Below, piece after piece: positions 1 through 10,473 of a stretch of DNA of 64,000 nucleotides (position 1 is its first letter; every line of letters starts with the position of its first letter). The DNA comes from Nitrosovibrio sp. Nv4 (GTDB taxonomy: Bacteria > Pseudomonadota > Gammaproteobacteria > Burkholderiales > Nitrosomonadaceae), in assembly GCA_945860135.1 (NCBI GenBank), contig CAMAPK010000006.1:26482-90481 (forward strand), written 5' to 3'. The notes under the pieces are model-generated. The model did not search any database and had not been told where the DNA came from. It worked only from the letters and a program-made list of their open reading frames with translations. The position numbers and the translations under genes are program-made.

Positions 1-771
1 TGACGGCCGCGCTGCACCGTCGCTCCAGAAGCCGTTGAGTTCGGGCACTTCGCGCAGCGCGAGTGCCACCGCTTTCATGAACGGTACCACCGGCAATAGT
101 CGTTCCGTGACGCTGCGTTTGAGATTTTCCGTTTCGAGCCAACTGCTGACGGCAGTCACATCAATATCGGTGGCCAGATAGTAATGCGGAATCTCGCGCT
201 TCGAGCGCGACATCGCCGCTGCAATCGCCATGCGCATCTGCGCATGCCAATCCGGCGCTGCAGCTTTGGCAACGGTCGGTATCGGCGTTTTTGCCTGGGC
301 GGCACGCTCGACATCGGCCCGCGAGATCACTGCGCCCGGCTCCGCTGCTTGCACCGCTGCGATATCGACACCCAGTTCTTCGGCAAGTTTACGCGCTGCA
401 GGCGCCACCCGCTGGCGGGCTGACACCACTGTCGCTGCCGCGCGTGGCGGGGCGGCAGCAACGATGGCGGGCGCTGTTGCCGCCTGCGGAGTTGCTGCCG
501 CTGCGGGCGTCTCGGGTACTGTAGCCGCTGCCTCACCCGCGGTGCGCAGCAGTGCAAGGAGTTCGCCCACCGGCACTTTCCTGCCCGTCTCCACCACCAG
601 TTTATCGACCGTTCCGGCTTCCCAGATTTCCACGTCGACGGCGCCCTTCTGGGTTTCGACCACCGCGACCACCTGTCCGCGCTGCACTTCATCGCCGGGT
701 TTGATCAGCCATTCAACCAGCGTGCCCGCTTCCATGTCAGCCCCGAGCGAGGGCATGCGAAATTCATACAT
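1..771 (-). CDS. Dihydrolipoamide acyltransferase E2 of pyruvate/2-oxo acid dehydrogenase (partial, runs off left edge)
   Basis: E2 core of a 2-oxo acid dehydrogenase complex, which moves the acyl group from E1 via lipoyl-lysine to CoA in the cytoplasm. 257 codons are present and the frame is open to base 1. Residues 1-75 form a lipoyl domain with ETQKGAVD and the probable lipoylated Lys42; an Ala/Pro linker follows, then a peripheral-subunit-binding domain near residues 118-140 (VAPAARKLAEELGVDI), and the start of the catalytic domain from about 170. The ATG at 771 is preceded by AGAGGT, which lies inside a 17-bp inverted repeat. It is last in the acs-E1alpha-E1beta-E2 operon. Pyruvate is the likelier substrate; acetoin is possible. 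Confidence 0.9.
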   Translation of the reverse strand, partial: MYEFRMPSLGADMEAGTLVEWLIKPGDEVQRGQVVAVVETQKGAVDVEIWEAGTVDKLVVETGRKVPVGELLALLRTAGEAAATVPETPAAAATPQAATAPAIVAAAPPRAAATVVSARQRVAPAARKLAEELGVDIAAVQAAEPGAVISRADVERAAQAKTPIPTVAKAAAPDWHAQMRMAIAAAMSRSKREIPHYYLATDIDVTAVSSWLETENLKRSVTERLLPVVPFMKAVALALREVPELNGFWSDGAARPS

Positions 772-773
772 AA

Positions 774-910
774 GTACCTCTAAAAATTCAGATTTCGTCA
801 CAATACTTTGTTGCTCACAAAAAATGTTTCCTTACATATTGATCATATGCTGCGTCTACATTTTTTGCTCCCGCCTCGTCTTGTTTAGAACTTTGAATTT
901 TTAGAGGTAC
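774..910. repeat. 137-bp AT-rich cassette bounded by perfect 17-bp inverted repeats
   Basis: The left arm GTACCTCTAAAAATTCA (774-790) and the right arm (894-910) are exact reverse complements and flank 103 bp of AT-rich sequence with no convincing coding frame. The cassette fills almost the whole spacer between E1-beta and E2. Its left arm supplies the AGAGGT ribosome-binding site of E2. The structure suggests a MITE-like insertion or IS remnant; no clear target-site duplication was seen. Confidence 0.75.
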
Positions 911-917
911 CCACATA

Positions 918-1913
918 TTACTTCACCGTGCGCAATGCTGCTGCGAGTATCGTTTCGACTTGCGGAATCGCAGCCTGCTCCAGATGTCGCGCATAGGGTA
1001 TCGGCACTTCGGCGCTGCACACGCGCTCGATCGGCGCATCGAGTTCATAGAATGCCTGCTCCATCACGCGTGCCATGATTTCGGCCGCCAGGCTGCCGCT
1101 CTTCCAGCCTTCATCGATGATCACCATGCGATGCGTCTTCGCCAGTGAAGCCAGCACGGTCGTCATGTCGAGCGGCCGCAGGGTGCGCAAATCGATCACT
1201 TCGGCGCTGATATTCTGCGCGGCAAGGCGTTCCGCCGCCTGCAGCGTCTTGGGCAGGGAGCCGCCATAGGTCACCAGCGTGAGATCGCTGCCTGCACGGC
1301 GCACCGCCGCACGGTCAATATCGACTGCGCCGGCGTCGGCCGCAAGCTCGCCCTCAAGGTTGTACAGCAATGCATTCTCGAACATGATGACGGGATCCGG
1401 GTCCATCAGCGCCGTCCACAGCATGCCGCGCGCATCCTCGAGCGTTGCCGGCGTCACCACCCGGATGCCGGGAATATGCGCATACCATCCCTCGAAGCTG
1501 TGGGAATGCTGCGCCGCAAGCTGCCTGCCGGCACCGGTGGCCATGCGGATCACCAGCGGGATGTTGAACTGCCCGCCCGACATGTGGCGCAGGGTGGCCG
1601 CATTGTTGAGAATCTGGTCGAGCGCGAGCAGACTGAAATTGCAGGTCATGACCTCGACGACCGGCAGCATGCCGTTCAACGCGGCGCCGATGCCGGCGCC
1701 AACAAATGCCGACTCGGACAGCGGCGTGTCGCGGATGCGCTCCTCACCGAACTCCTCCAGCAAACCCTTGCTCACCGCATAAGTGCCGCCGTAGCGGCCC
1801 ACATCCTCGCCCATCAGGAATACGCGCGGGTCGCGCTGCAGCGCTTCCCGTAATGCCATGCGCAGTGCCTCGCGATAAGTGGTGGTGATGGCAGGAGCGG
1901 TCACGGCATTCAT
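918..1913 (-). CDS. pdhB: Pyruvate/2-oxo acid dehydrogenase E1 component, beta subunit
   Basis: 331-residue beta chain of a heterotetrameric thiamine-diphosphate E1 that decarboxylates a 2-oxo acid, most likely pyruvate. The N-terminal half carries [17 protein letters not shown] near residue 35 and [18 protein letters not shown] near 82, as in E1-beta chains; the C-terminal transketolase-like domain ends with a [12 protein letters not shown] segment. Length is normal (about 325-335). The ATG overlaps the stop of E1-alpha as ATGA, so the two chains are probably translationally coupled. Acetoin dehydrogenase AcoB is a close relative and cannot be excluded. Confidence 0.92.
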   Translation of the reverse strand: MNAVTAPAITTTYREALRMALREALQRDPRVFLMGEDVGRYGGTYAVSKGLLEEFGEERIRDTPLSESAFVGAGIGAALNGMLPVVEVMTCNFSLLALDQILNNAATLRHMSGGQFNIPLVIRMATGAGRQLAAQHSHSFEGWYAHIPGIRVVTPATLEDARGMLWTALMDPDPVIMFENALLYNLEGELAADAGAVDIDRAAVRRAGSDLTLVTYGGSLPKTLQAAERLAAQNISAEVIDLRTLRPLDMTTVLASLAKTHRMVIIDEGWKSGSLAAEIMARVMEQAFYELDAPIERVCSAEVPIPYARHLEQAAIPQVETILAAALRTVK

Positions 1914-2883
1914 TCTGTTTGCGCCCGTGCGGTGTACACATCGCGGGTCAGCGTCTCCACCGGCTCCAAAGTGCCGGCTTCGGCGAATTCGACCGCCTGC
2001 GCAATCTCGTACGCGACTTCCGTCTCGATTGCGGCGATCGTCTCGGACGTGAGCCAGCCTTCGCTTATGGCACGCGCACTGAATCCTGCGATCGGGCAGC
2101 GCTGTTTCCAGCGCTCGACTTCGGCCTTGCTGCGATAGAGCTCGGGATCAAACATCGAATGTGCGCGAAAGCGGTAAGTGCGGAATTCAAGGAAATATGG
2201 ACCGTTGCCGGCGCGCACGAACTGCGCTGCCTGTTGCGCCGCTTCCAGAACCGCGAGCACATCCATGCCATCCACGCTCTTTCCTGCCATGCGGTAGCTC
2301 GCTGCTTTCTCGACCAGATTGGTATCGGCTTCGGAACGCTCCAGTGCGGTGCCCATCGCGTAAAGATTGTTCTCGCACAGGAACAAGGCCGGCACATTCC
2401 ACAGCGCAGCCAGGTTCATCGATTCGTGGAATTCGCCTTCGGCAATCGCGCCCTCGCCGAAAAAGCATGCCGCCAGCCCGCTGCGCTGCTGCATCTTCTG
2501 CGCCAGCGCGTAACCGACCGTCAACGGCAGGCCGCCGCCGACTATCGCGTTGCCGCCGTAGAATTTTGCCGCCGCATCGAACAGGTGCATCGAACCGCCG
2601 CGCCCGTGCGAACAGCCTTCGACCTTGCCGTACATCTCCGCCATGATGGCCCCGGCGGACAGGCCGCGCGCCAGCGCATGACCGTGTTCGCGGTAAGTGG
2701 CGAATACCGCGTCCTGCGGCTGCAGCGCTTGCATGACGCCGACAGCGACCGCTTCCTCGCCGATATACAGATGCAGGAAACCGCGGATCTTGCCCGCGCT
2801 GTAGAGTTCGGCCGATTTTTCCTCGAAGCGGCGGATGCGCACCATCTGGTGCAGCAAGTTGCGTGCAAGCATTGGATCAGGTG

Positions 2884-2887
<4 letters not shown>
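1910..2887 (-). CDS. pdhA: Pyruvate/2-oxo acid dehydrogenase E1 component, alpha subunit
   Basis: 325-residue alpha chain of E1. It has the thiamine-diphosphate/Mg motif beginning GEG near residue 145 and closing with ENN about 28 residues later, the phosphorylation-loop-like [11 protein letters not shown] near 95, and [15 protein letters not shown] near 240. The start ATG overlaps the stop of the upstream acyl-CoA synthetase gene as ATGA and has GGAGA eight bases upstream. Gene order is synthetase, E1-alpha, E1-beta, E2. No E3 gene is present in the window. Confidence 0.92.
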
Positions 2888-4650
<1,763 letters not shown>

Positions 4651-4742
4651 GCGATGTTGTTTCCGGTTGTTTCGATTGATTGGCAGCAGATGGGGATTTC
4701 AGTCTAGCCACTGGCTTGATCGGCGTCAATCTGAAGCCACAG

Positions 4743-6557
4743 CTAATCTGCCTCACGCTCCACACTGCAGCAATGTGCTGCCGCCTGCCCTGCTTCGATC
4801 CCGCGCAGGATCTCGCCGGTCACCGCATTAGGACGGAAAGTGGTGCAGCCTTTCAATCCCTGATCATAGGCAAGTTGATACAGTTCACGGAATGCAGTGT
4901 AAGCATAATCCGCCGGTACATTGATGGTCTTGGAAATGGCCTGGTCCACATGCGGCTGAATGGCCGCCTGCATGGCCAGGTGGGCAGCGGGCGCAAGCCC
5001 ATTGGCATTGATGAAAGCTGGCGGCAGCGCGGCCGTATTGCCCGCAGCACGCCAGCGTGCCACGGCATAATCGACCACCTGATATTGCGCATAACCTCCA
5101 TCCGGTTCCAGCACCCGCCGCGTGAATTCGCTGTCAAACACCGGCTCCAGCCCGCTGGAAATATTGTTGGCCAGCAGACTGATGGTGCCGGTGGGTGCAA
5201 TGGCGGTGAGATGGCTGTTGCGAATGCCATATTGCGCAATACCGTTGCGGATGTCGGCGGGCAAGGTGCGCACGAATTCGCCGGCGAGATATTTCTCCCG
5301 CTCGAACAACGGGAACGACCCCTTCTCCCGGGCGAGCTCTATCGAAGCACGATAGGCTGCATGACAGATGGTTTGCATCACGGTTTGCGCGAGCTGCAAT
5401 GATGCCTCGCTGCCGTAACGGATGCCGAGCAGCAGCAAGGCATCGGCCAGACCGCTAAACCCCAGACCGATGCGCCGCGAACCACGCGCCTGTGCGGCCT
5501 GGCTGAGCAACGGAAACAGCGAGACGTCAATGACGTTATCCAGCAAGCGCACGGCGACAGCCACGGTCTCGCCTATGGCCTCCAGATCGAGCCGGGCTTG
5601 CTGGGTAAAAGGCTCACGGATGAATTGGGTGAGGTTGATGGAACCAAGATTGCAGGCGCCATAAGGAGGCAGCGGCACTTCGCCGCAGGGATTGGTCGCA
5701 CTGATCAGCTCGCAGTAATAAAGATTATTGCGCCGGTTGATGCGATCGATGAACAGCACGCCGGGCTCGGCGCAGGCATAGTTGGCGCGCATGATCTGTT
5801 CCCACAACGTACGGGCATGAACGTGTTTATGGATTTTGCACGGCACCGGCTCAGCGTGCCCCGGCCAGCGGCGCAGCAGCATTTCACCGTCGCCCTGCAT
5901 AGCTGCAGGGAACAGCAATGGCCAGTCAGCATCAGCCTGAACTGCGGCCATGAACGCATCGCTCACCAGCACCGAGATATTGAAATGCCGCAGTTGCGTG
6001 CGATCCTGCTTGGCGGCGATGAATTCTTCGATGTCGGGGTGATCGCAACGCAGCGTCCCCATCATGGCGCCACGCCGCGCTCCGGTGGAAAGGATGGTGG
6101 CGCACATGCTGTCCCAGATGTGCATGAACGAGACCGGGCCAGAAGCCACCGAACCGACGCTGTAAGCCTGGGCGCCCCGTGGCCTGAGCGTGGAAAAATC
6201 GTAACCGACGCCGCCGCCTTGCTGCATGGTAACGGCGCCTTCCTTGAGCGCGTCGAAGATGCCGTCCATCGAGTCGGTGATGGCGCCCATGACAAAGCAA
6301 TTGAACAGGGTGACCTTGTGCGCGGTACCGGCCCCGGCCTGGATGCGCCCGCCCGGCAGGAATTTGAAGTCCTGCAGGATGGCATAAAAACGTGCCCGCC
6401 ACATTTCCGCATCGCTGTCCGCTGCGGCCAGCGCATGCGCGATGCGCCGCCAGCTATCGGCGATAGTTGCGTCGCAGACCACAGCCCCTTCGCGGTGGCG
6501 GTACTTGGCGTCCCAAATGTGCCGGGCAACAGGTGCGGTAAAATATGCGTCATCCAT
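4743..6557 (-). CDS. nrdJ: Adenosylcobalamin-dependent (class II) ribonucleoside-diphosphate reductase
   Basis: 604-residue reductase that makes deoxyribonucleotides without oxygen, using coenzyme B12. It shows the redox-active Cys87 (FNCFVMG), the NPCGE active-site loop near 289-293 with radical Cys291, CNLGSINLT near 302, and a barrel ending in APTGTISLLANNISSGLEP. No ATP-cone is visible at the N-terminus and there is no NrdB-type partner nearby, which fits class II. The C-terminus carries an adjacent CC pair. It is divergent from hupE and lies 92 bp upstream of the acs-pdh operon on the same strand. The start codon lacks a strong ribosome-binding site. Confidence 0.92.
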   Translation of the reverse strand: MDDAYFTAPVARHIWDAKYRHREGAVVCDATIADSWRRIAHALAAADSDAEMWRARFYAILQDFKFLPGGRIQAGAGTAHKVTLFNCFVMGAITDSMDGIFDALKEGAVTMQQGGGVGYDFSTLRPRGAQAYSVGSVASGPVSFMHIWDSMCATILSTGARRGAMMGTLRCDHPDIEEFIAAKQDRTQLRHFNISVLVSDAFMAAVQADADWPLLFPAAMQGDGEMLLRRWPGHAEPVPCKIHKHVHARTLWEQIMRANYACAEPGVLFIDRINRRNNLYYCELISATNPCGEVPLPPYGACNLGSINLTQFIREPFTQQARLDLEAIGETVAVAVRLLDNVIDVSLFPLLSQAAQARGSRRIGLGFSGLADALLLLGIRYGSEASLQLAQTVMQTICHAAYRASIELAREKGSFPLFEREKYLAGEFVRTLPADIRNGIAQYGIRNSHLTAIAPTGTISLLANNISSGLEPVFDSEFTRRVLEPDGGYAQYQVVDYAVARWRAAGNTAALPPAFINANGLAPAAHLAMQAAIQPHVDQAISKTINVPADYAYTAFRELYQLAYDQGLKGCTTFRPNAVTGEILRGIEAGQAAAHCCSVEREAD

Positions 6558-6592
6558 AATGTTCAGGATAGCACCAAATGGGTCGGCTAATT

Positions 6593-6616
6593 CCGCATCA
6601 TGCAGGCGTGATGCGG
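6593..6616. promoter_or_regulatory. Dyad in the nrdJ-hupE divergent promoter region
   Basis: Perfect 8-bp inverted repeat CCGCATCA / TGATGCGG with an 8-nt spacer, centred between the divergent starts of nrdJ and hupE. Position and symmetry fit an operator or a small hairpin in the hupE leader. It does not match the NrdR box known to me, and the regulator is unknown. Confidence 0.4.
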
Positions 6617-6660
6617 CTACAATTCAATATTAAGATTTGAAGCAGTAGAGGACGAAAATC

Positions 6661-7242
6661 GTGCTACGAAAACCGCTCACGCCGTTGCTGGTCGTGTTGC
6701 TGCTGCTGGGCAGCAGCAACGCTCTCGCCCATCCCGGTCACGATGTTTCCGGATTGAGCGCCGGCCTGCTGCATCCGTTCAACGGCTTTGATCACCTGCT
6801 CGCGATGCTGGCCGTGGGTCTGTGGGCTGCACAAAATGGCGGGCGCAAGATATGGCTGCTGCCTGCCGCTTTCATGCTGCTGATGGCGATCGGCGCAAAA
6901 TGCGCGCTGATTTACCCGTTTCTGCCGCTGATCGAATCCGGCATCGCCGCTTCGGTACTGGTGCTGGGAATTGTCATCGCACTCGCGCTGAAATTATCTA
7001 CACGACTCAGCATTACGATCACGGCCTTGTTCGGTTTCTTTCATGGCTATGCGCATGGACTGGAAATGTTCGAGGCCAGCGAAGCGCAAGCGTACGCATT
7101 GGGATTTCTTGCCACAACCGCAGCACTCCACCTTGCCGGCATCATCACCGGCATCGCCACGCGCACCCGTTGCATGCGGCTGCCGCAAGCGCTCGGCGCT
7201 ATCATCGCTACCAGCGGCATGTGGCTGCTGTCGGCCATCTAG
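6661..7242 (+). CDS. hupE: HupE/UreJ family nickel (metal) permease
   Basis: 193-residue membrane protein. It begins with a cleavable-looking signal (LLVVLLLLGSSNALA) immediately followed by HPGHD, then about six membrane segments. HPFNGFDHLLAMLAVG near residues 38-53 is the HX5DH-type metal motif and FFHGYAHGLEM near 123 is a second conserved His site of the family. HupE proteins import or facilitate Ni2+ for hydrogenase. The start is GTG with AGAGG upstream. It is convergent with hoxW, ending 6 bp from it, so its location supports Ni supply to the adjacent Hox enzyme. Confidence 0.9.
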   Translation: MLRKPLTPLLVVLLLLGSSNALAHPGHDVSGLSAGLLHPFNGFDHLLAMLAVGLWAAQNGGRKIWLLPAAFMLLMAIGAKCALIYPFLPLIESGIAASVLVLGIVIALALKLSTRLSITITALFGFFHGYAHGLEMFEASEAQAYALGFLATTAALHLAGIITGIATRTRCMRLPQALGAIIATSGMWLLSAI

Positions 7243-7248
7243 CCAAGA

Positions 7249-7731
7249 TTAACGCGGCAGCGGCAGCGCCAGCCGCTCCCATTCCTGCAAATCGGATGCA
7301 GCACAGAGTTGTTGCAGCAAATCAAAGGCGGCCTGCAGATTGGCTGCTGCTGCCGGACTCAGCGCCGCGCCCAGTTCAAAGCTTTCCCCGCGCACCTGCA
7401 GAAGATAGGCGGGAGGCGGTTCGCCGTAGAGCTCCCGATAGACATGCAGTACTGCCATCGGACTCATGACATGGGTAGTGTAGCTGGTGTCCTTTTGTGC
7501 CGCGAGGCGTGAAAAGGCATAAGGCGCCGCGCAGGCAATGCTCGCATCAATGAACAGCACCCGTTCCCGGCCCTGCAGATCATATGCATGTTCCACCTGC
7601 AACTGGAAATCGGTGAGCGTTTCGACATGCGCAAGATTCAGTGCTTGCAGCCGTTCCAGCAGCAAAGGCCCGAGCGCATCATCGCCGCGACTGGGGTTGC
7701 CGTAAGCAAAAATCAGCAGCGGTGTAATCAA
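7249..7731 (-). CDS. hoxW: Hydrogenase maturation endopeptidase for HoxH
   Basis: 160-residue member of the HybD/HoxW aspartic-type protease family that trims the C-terminus of the [NiFe] large subunit once nickel is inserted. Visible are the N-terminal FAYGNPSRGDDALGP (with the metal-sensing acidic pair), VLFIDAS near residue 59 and THVMSPMAVL near 86, in the usual order. It overlaps the end of hoxH by 4 bp and is last in the hyp-hox operon, the expected position for a dedicated HoxH protease. Confidence 0.9.
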   Translation of the reverse strand: MITPLLIFAYGNPSRGDDALGPLLLERLQALNLAHVETLTDFQLQVEHAYDLQGRERVLFIDASIACAAPYAFSRLAAQKDTSYTTHVMSPMAVLHVYRELYGEPPPAYLLQVRGESFELGAALSPAAAANLQAAFDLLQQLCAASDLQEWERLALPLPR

Positions 7732-9209
7732 GCCCTATACCGTCCGTCGGAATCCTTGATCAAGCGCTGCAGCACTGTCCCGCTAGCATCCAGCAACTCC
7801 ACCTCCAGCGGCATTTTGCCGAGAGCATGAGTAGCGCAGGAAAGGCACGGATCGAATGCGCGGATCGCCACTTCGATGTGGTTGAGCAGGCCCTCGGTGA
7901 TCTGCTGGCCATCCAGATACTGCAGCGCCACCTGCCGCACCGCTTCATTCATCGCCTGATTATTGTGGGTGGTGGCAACGATCAGATTGGCGCGCACGAT
8001 CTGCTCGTCTTCGTTGATGCGGTAGTGGTGGATCAATGTGCCGCGCGGCGCCTCGATCACACCGACACCATGCAACTGCCGTGCGCCGCTGCTCACCAGA
8101 GCATCGCTCTGCAGATCCGGGTCATGCAGCAATTCCTGGATCGCTTCAGCGGCGTGCAGCATTTCGATCATGCGCGCCCAGTGATAGGCGAGCGTGGCCT
8201 GGGTGGCGCTGCCGCCGCCAAATTCCTTGAAGATCCTGCGCTCCGCATCCGCCCGCTGGGTCGGAATGAAGTCGCAATTATTGATGCGCGCCAGCGGGCC
8301 GACCCGATACCAGCCCTGCTCCCGGCCGTGCACACGGATGAACGGAAATTTCATGTAGGACCAGGACTTCACTTCCTCGTGAATGTAATCCCAGTAATGG
8401 GTGTAATCCACATGGTCGAAAATGGTCTGACCATGCTCATCCCTGGCGCGCAGGCCGCCGTGATACAGATCCAGAGCGCCGTCAGCCCGCACCAGGCTCA
8501 TAAAGCTGGAGCGGTAGGAACCGAAGCTGTCATGGAAATCCGGGCGCTCGCAGTAGATCGCCTTGATCAGTTCCACCGCCGCCTGACTCCAGACGATGAT
8601 CTGGTCTATTTCCTTGAGCAGGTAATCACGCTCATCACGCGACAGATTCTTGTTCATGCCGCCGGGGATGACCCCGGTGCCATGCACGCGCTTGCCGCTG
8701 GTGAGGCGGATGACTTCCTGACCATACCTGCGCAGCGCCACCCCCTGTCTGGCGATATCGGGATAAGCCGCCGCCAGTCCGGCAATGTTGCGTTTCCCTG
8801 CAGCCGCATCGAAACCAAATAGCAGATCCGGCGCGGACAGGTGGAAAAAATGCAGGGCATGCGATTGCAGTATCTGCCCCATATGCATCAGACGGCGCAG
8901 CTTGTCGGCAGCGACCGGAACCGTTGCGCCGATAATCATGTCCATCGCCTTGCAAGCCGCCAGGTTATGGCTCACCGGACAGATGCCGCAGAGGCGCTGC
9001 ACCAGCACCGGCACTTCCCAGAAAGGACGGCCCTGCACGAATTTTTCGAAGCCGCGGAATTCGACTATGTAAAAACGCGCCTGATGCACGCGATTGTCTG
9101 CGTCCAGCAGCAGCGTGACTTTGCCATGCCCCTCCACCCTAGTGACCGGTTCGATCACGATCCGTTTCAGGTTTTCAGGATGGGCGGCGGTTTCCAGTTC
9201 AAAAGTCAT
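7728..9209 (-). CDS. hoxH: NAD-reducing bidirectional [NiFe] hydrogenase, large subunit
   Basis: 493-residue catalytic subunit of the group 3d hydrogenase, interconverting H2 and protons. The two nickel-binding motifs are intact: RLCGICPVSH with Cys74/Cys77, and DPCLSCATH with Cys455/Cys458. About 32 residues follow the terminal His461 and should be removed by HoxW. SPGM-type substitutions were not seen. It is translated just after hoxY (9-bp gap) and overlaps hoxW. The motif set matches Ralstonia-type HoxH rather than uptake hydrogenases. Confidence 0.95.
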   Translation of the reverse strand: MTFELETAAHPENLKRIVIEPVTRVEGHGKVTLLLDADNRVHQARFYIVEFRGFEKFVQGRPFWEVPVLVQRLCGICPVSHNLAACKAMDMIIGATVPVAADKLRRLMHMGQILQSHALHFFHLSAPDLLFGFDAAAGKRNIAGLAAAYPDIARQGVALRRYGQEVIRLTSGKRVHGTGVIPGGMNKNLSRDERDYLLKEIDQIIVWSQAAVELIKAIYCERPDFHDSFGSYRSSFMSLVRADGALDLYHGGLRARDEHGQTIFDHVDYTHYWDYIHEEVKSWSYMKFPFIRVHGREQGWYRVGPLARINNCDFIPTQRADAERRIFKEFGGGSATQATLAYHWARMIEMLHAAEAIQELLHDPDLQSDALVSSGARQLHGVGVIEAPRGTLIHHYRINEDEQIVRANLIVATTHNNQAMNEAVRQVALQYLDGQQITEGLLNHIEVAIRAFDPCLSCATHALGKMPLEVELLDASGTVLQRLIKDSDGRYRA

Positions 9210-9218
9210 AAGATGGAT

Positions 9219-9764
9219 TCAATCATAACGCAGCATGGCGGAATCCAGCTTCGGCTCGCGGCCTTCGATCAGATCGGTGAGAAACTTCCAGATCGTGTCG
9301 GCAGACGGCGGACAGCCCGGCAGAAAGTAATCTACTTTGACCACTTCATAGACGGGATACACCTTGTCGAACGGCAATGGCAGCTCGGGGTCGTTGGGGA
9401 TCTGGTTCCCTTCCAACCCGCCCTCGTACAGATATACTTCCTGAAAGCAGTCCCACAGATCGATGTTGTTGCGCAGCGCAGGCACCCCACCGGTGATGGC
9501 GCAGGCGCCGATCGCCACCAGCACCTTGCAGTTCTTGCGAAATTCCTTGAGCACATGCACGTTCTCCGCGTTGCTCACGCCGCCTTCGACGATGCCGATG
9601 TCGCAAGGCCCGCAATGCTTGATGTCGGTGAACGGCGTGCGGTCGAATTCGACCATAGCCAGAAGATCAAACAGTTTTTCGTCGATATCCAGCAAAGACA
9701 TATGGCAGCCGAAACAGCCTGCCAACGAACAGGTTGCCAGCCGGATTTTGCGCTGCTCATTCAT
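9219..9764 (-). CDS. hoxY: NAD-reducing hydrogenase, small subunit
   Basis: 181-residue electron-transfer subunit carrying one proximal [4Fe-4S] cluster. Conserved cysteines occur in ATCSLAGCFGCHMS (Cys12, 17, 20), AIGACAITGG near 105 and LPGCPPSADTIW near 152. There is no Tat signal and no C-terminal anchor, so the enzyme is cytoplasmic, as expected for HoxY. It overlaps hoxU by 8 bp and precedes hoxH in the operon. Confidence 0.94.
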   Translation of the reverse strand: MNEQRKIRLATCSLAGCFGCHMSLLDIDEKLFDLLAMVEFDRTPFTDIKHCGPCDIGIVEGGVSNAENVHVLKEFRKNCKVLVAIGACAITGGVPALRNNIDLWDCFQEVYLYEGGLEGNQIPNDPELPLPFDKVYPVYEVVKVDYFLPGCPPSADTIWKFLTDLIEGREPKLDSAMLRYD

Positions 9765-10473
9765 GCTCCGGCTCCTGCGGTTTCATCTGCACTTCGCTGA
9801 TGTTGTGGTGATCGAAGGTGCGCTGGCCTATGGGTATTCTGTAGCCCTGGCGCTTGATCAGAATCGCACCGGTGGGGCAGACATGCGCAGCCTTATCGGT
9901 TGCAGCGAAATTGGTATCGCCCAGTCTGCCGCTGGCGGCATTCACCACCAGATGCGTGCCGATGCCGCGCCCGGAAATGCCGAACACATTCTTGCCATCA
10001 ACCTCGCGGCTGGCGCGCACGCATAGCTCGCACAGGATGCAGCGGTTAAGGTCGAGAAAAATATCGGGGTGTGACGCATCCACTGCGCGCGGCTGATAGA
10101 AGTGCGTGTAATGCGGACTCTGCATCTCCAGGTAATAGGCCGCCGCCTGCAACTGGCAATTGCCCGACGCCTCGCATGCCGGACAGATATGATTGCCTTC
10201 CACGAACAGCATCTGCACCAGCGCCTTGCGGTCACGGTTGAGTTCGGGTGTATTGCTGGCCACCACCATATCTTCCGCAGCCGGCATGGTGCAGGCAGTC
10301 ATGTTGCGGCCATTGACGCTGACCACGCACAGCTTGCAGCTGCCGTGTGGCTCGAATTGCGGATTGTGGCACAGGTGCGGGATATATACCCCGGCCGCCA
10401 GCGCCGCGTCCATGATGGTCTGGCCATCGCTGAACGGCACGTGCTTGCCGTCGATCGTCATGTTGTTGCTCAT
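9757..10473 (-). CDS. hoxU: NAD-reducing hydrogenase diaphorase, gamma subunit
   Basis: About 238 residues, equivalent to the N-terminal part of NuoG. It links HoxF to HoxY through Fe-S clusters. An N-terminal [2Fe-2S] ferredoxin fold (GSCKLC plus the flanking Cys in LCHNP and TACTMP) is followed by a NuoG-type His/Cys segment (NHICPACEASGNC) and CILCELCVRASREVDG with a distal CPTGAI. The ATG at 10473 forms ATGA with the hoxF stop and is preferred; an upstream in-frame start at 10488 would only add MGAPA. The next gene is hoxY. Confidence 0.93.
   Translation of the reverse strand: MSNNMTIDGKHVPFSDGQTIMDAALAAGVYIPHLCHNPQFEPHGSCKLCVVSVNGRNMTACTMPAAEDMVVASNTPELNRDRKALVQMLFVEGNHICPACEASGNCQLQAAAYYLEMQSPHYTHFYQPRAVDASHPDIFLDLNRCILCELCVRASREVDGKNVFGISGRGIGTHLVVNAASGRLGDTNFAATDKAAHVCPTGAILIKRQGYRIPIGQRTFDHHNISEVQMKPQEPEHE

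Noticed and set aside
230..904. Plus-strand 224-codon Ala/Ser/Thr-rich frame
   Set aside because: Opposite strand of the E2 gene linker region, whose Ala/Pro-rich composition creates long open antisense frames.
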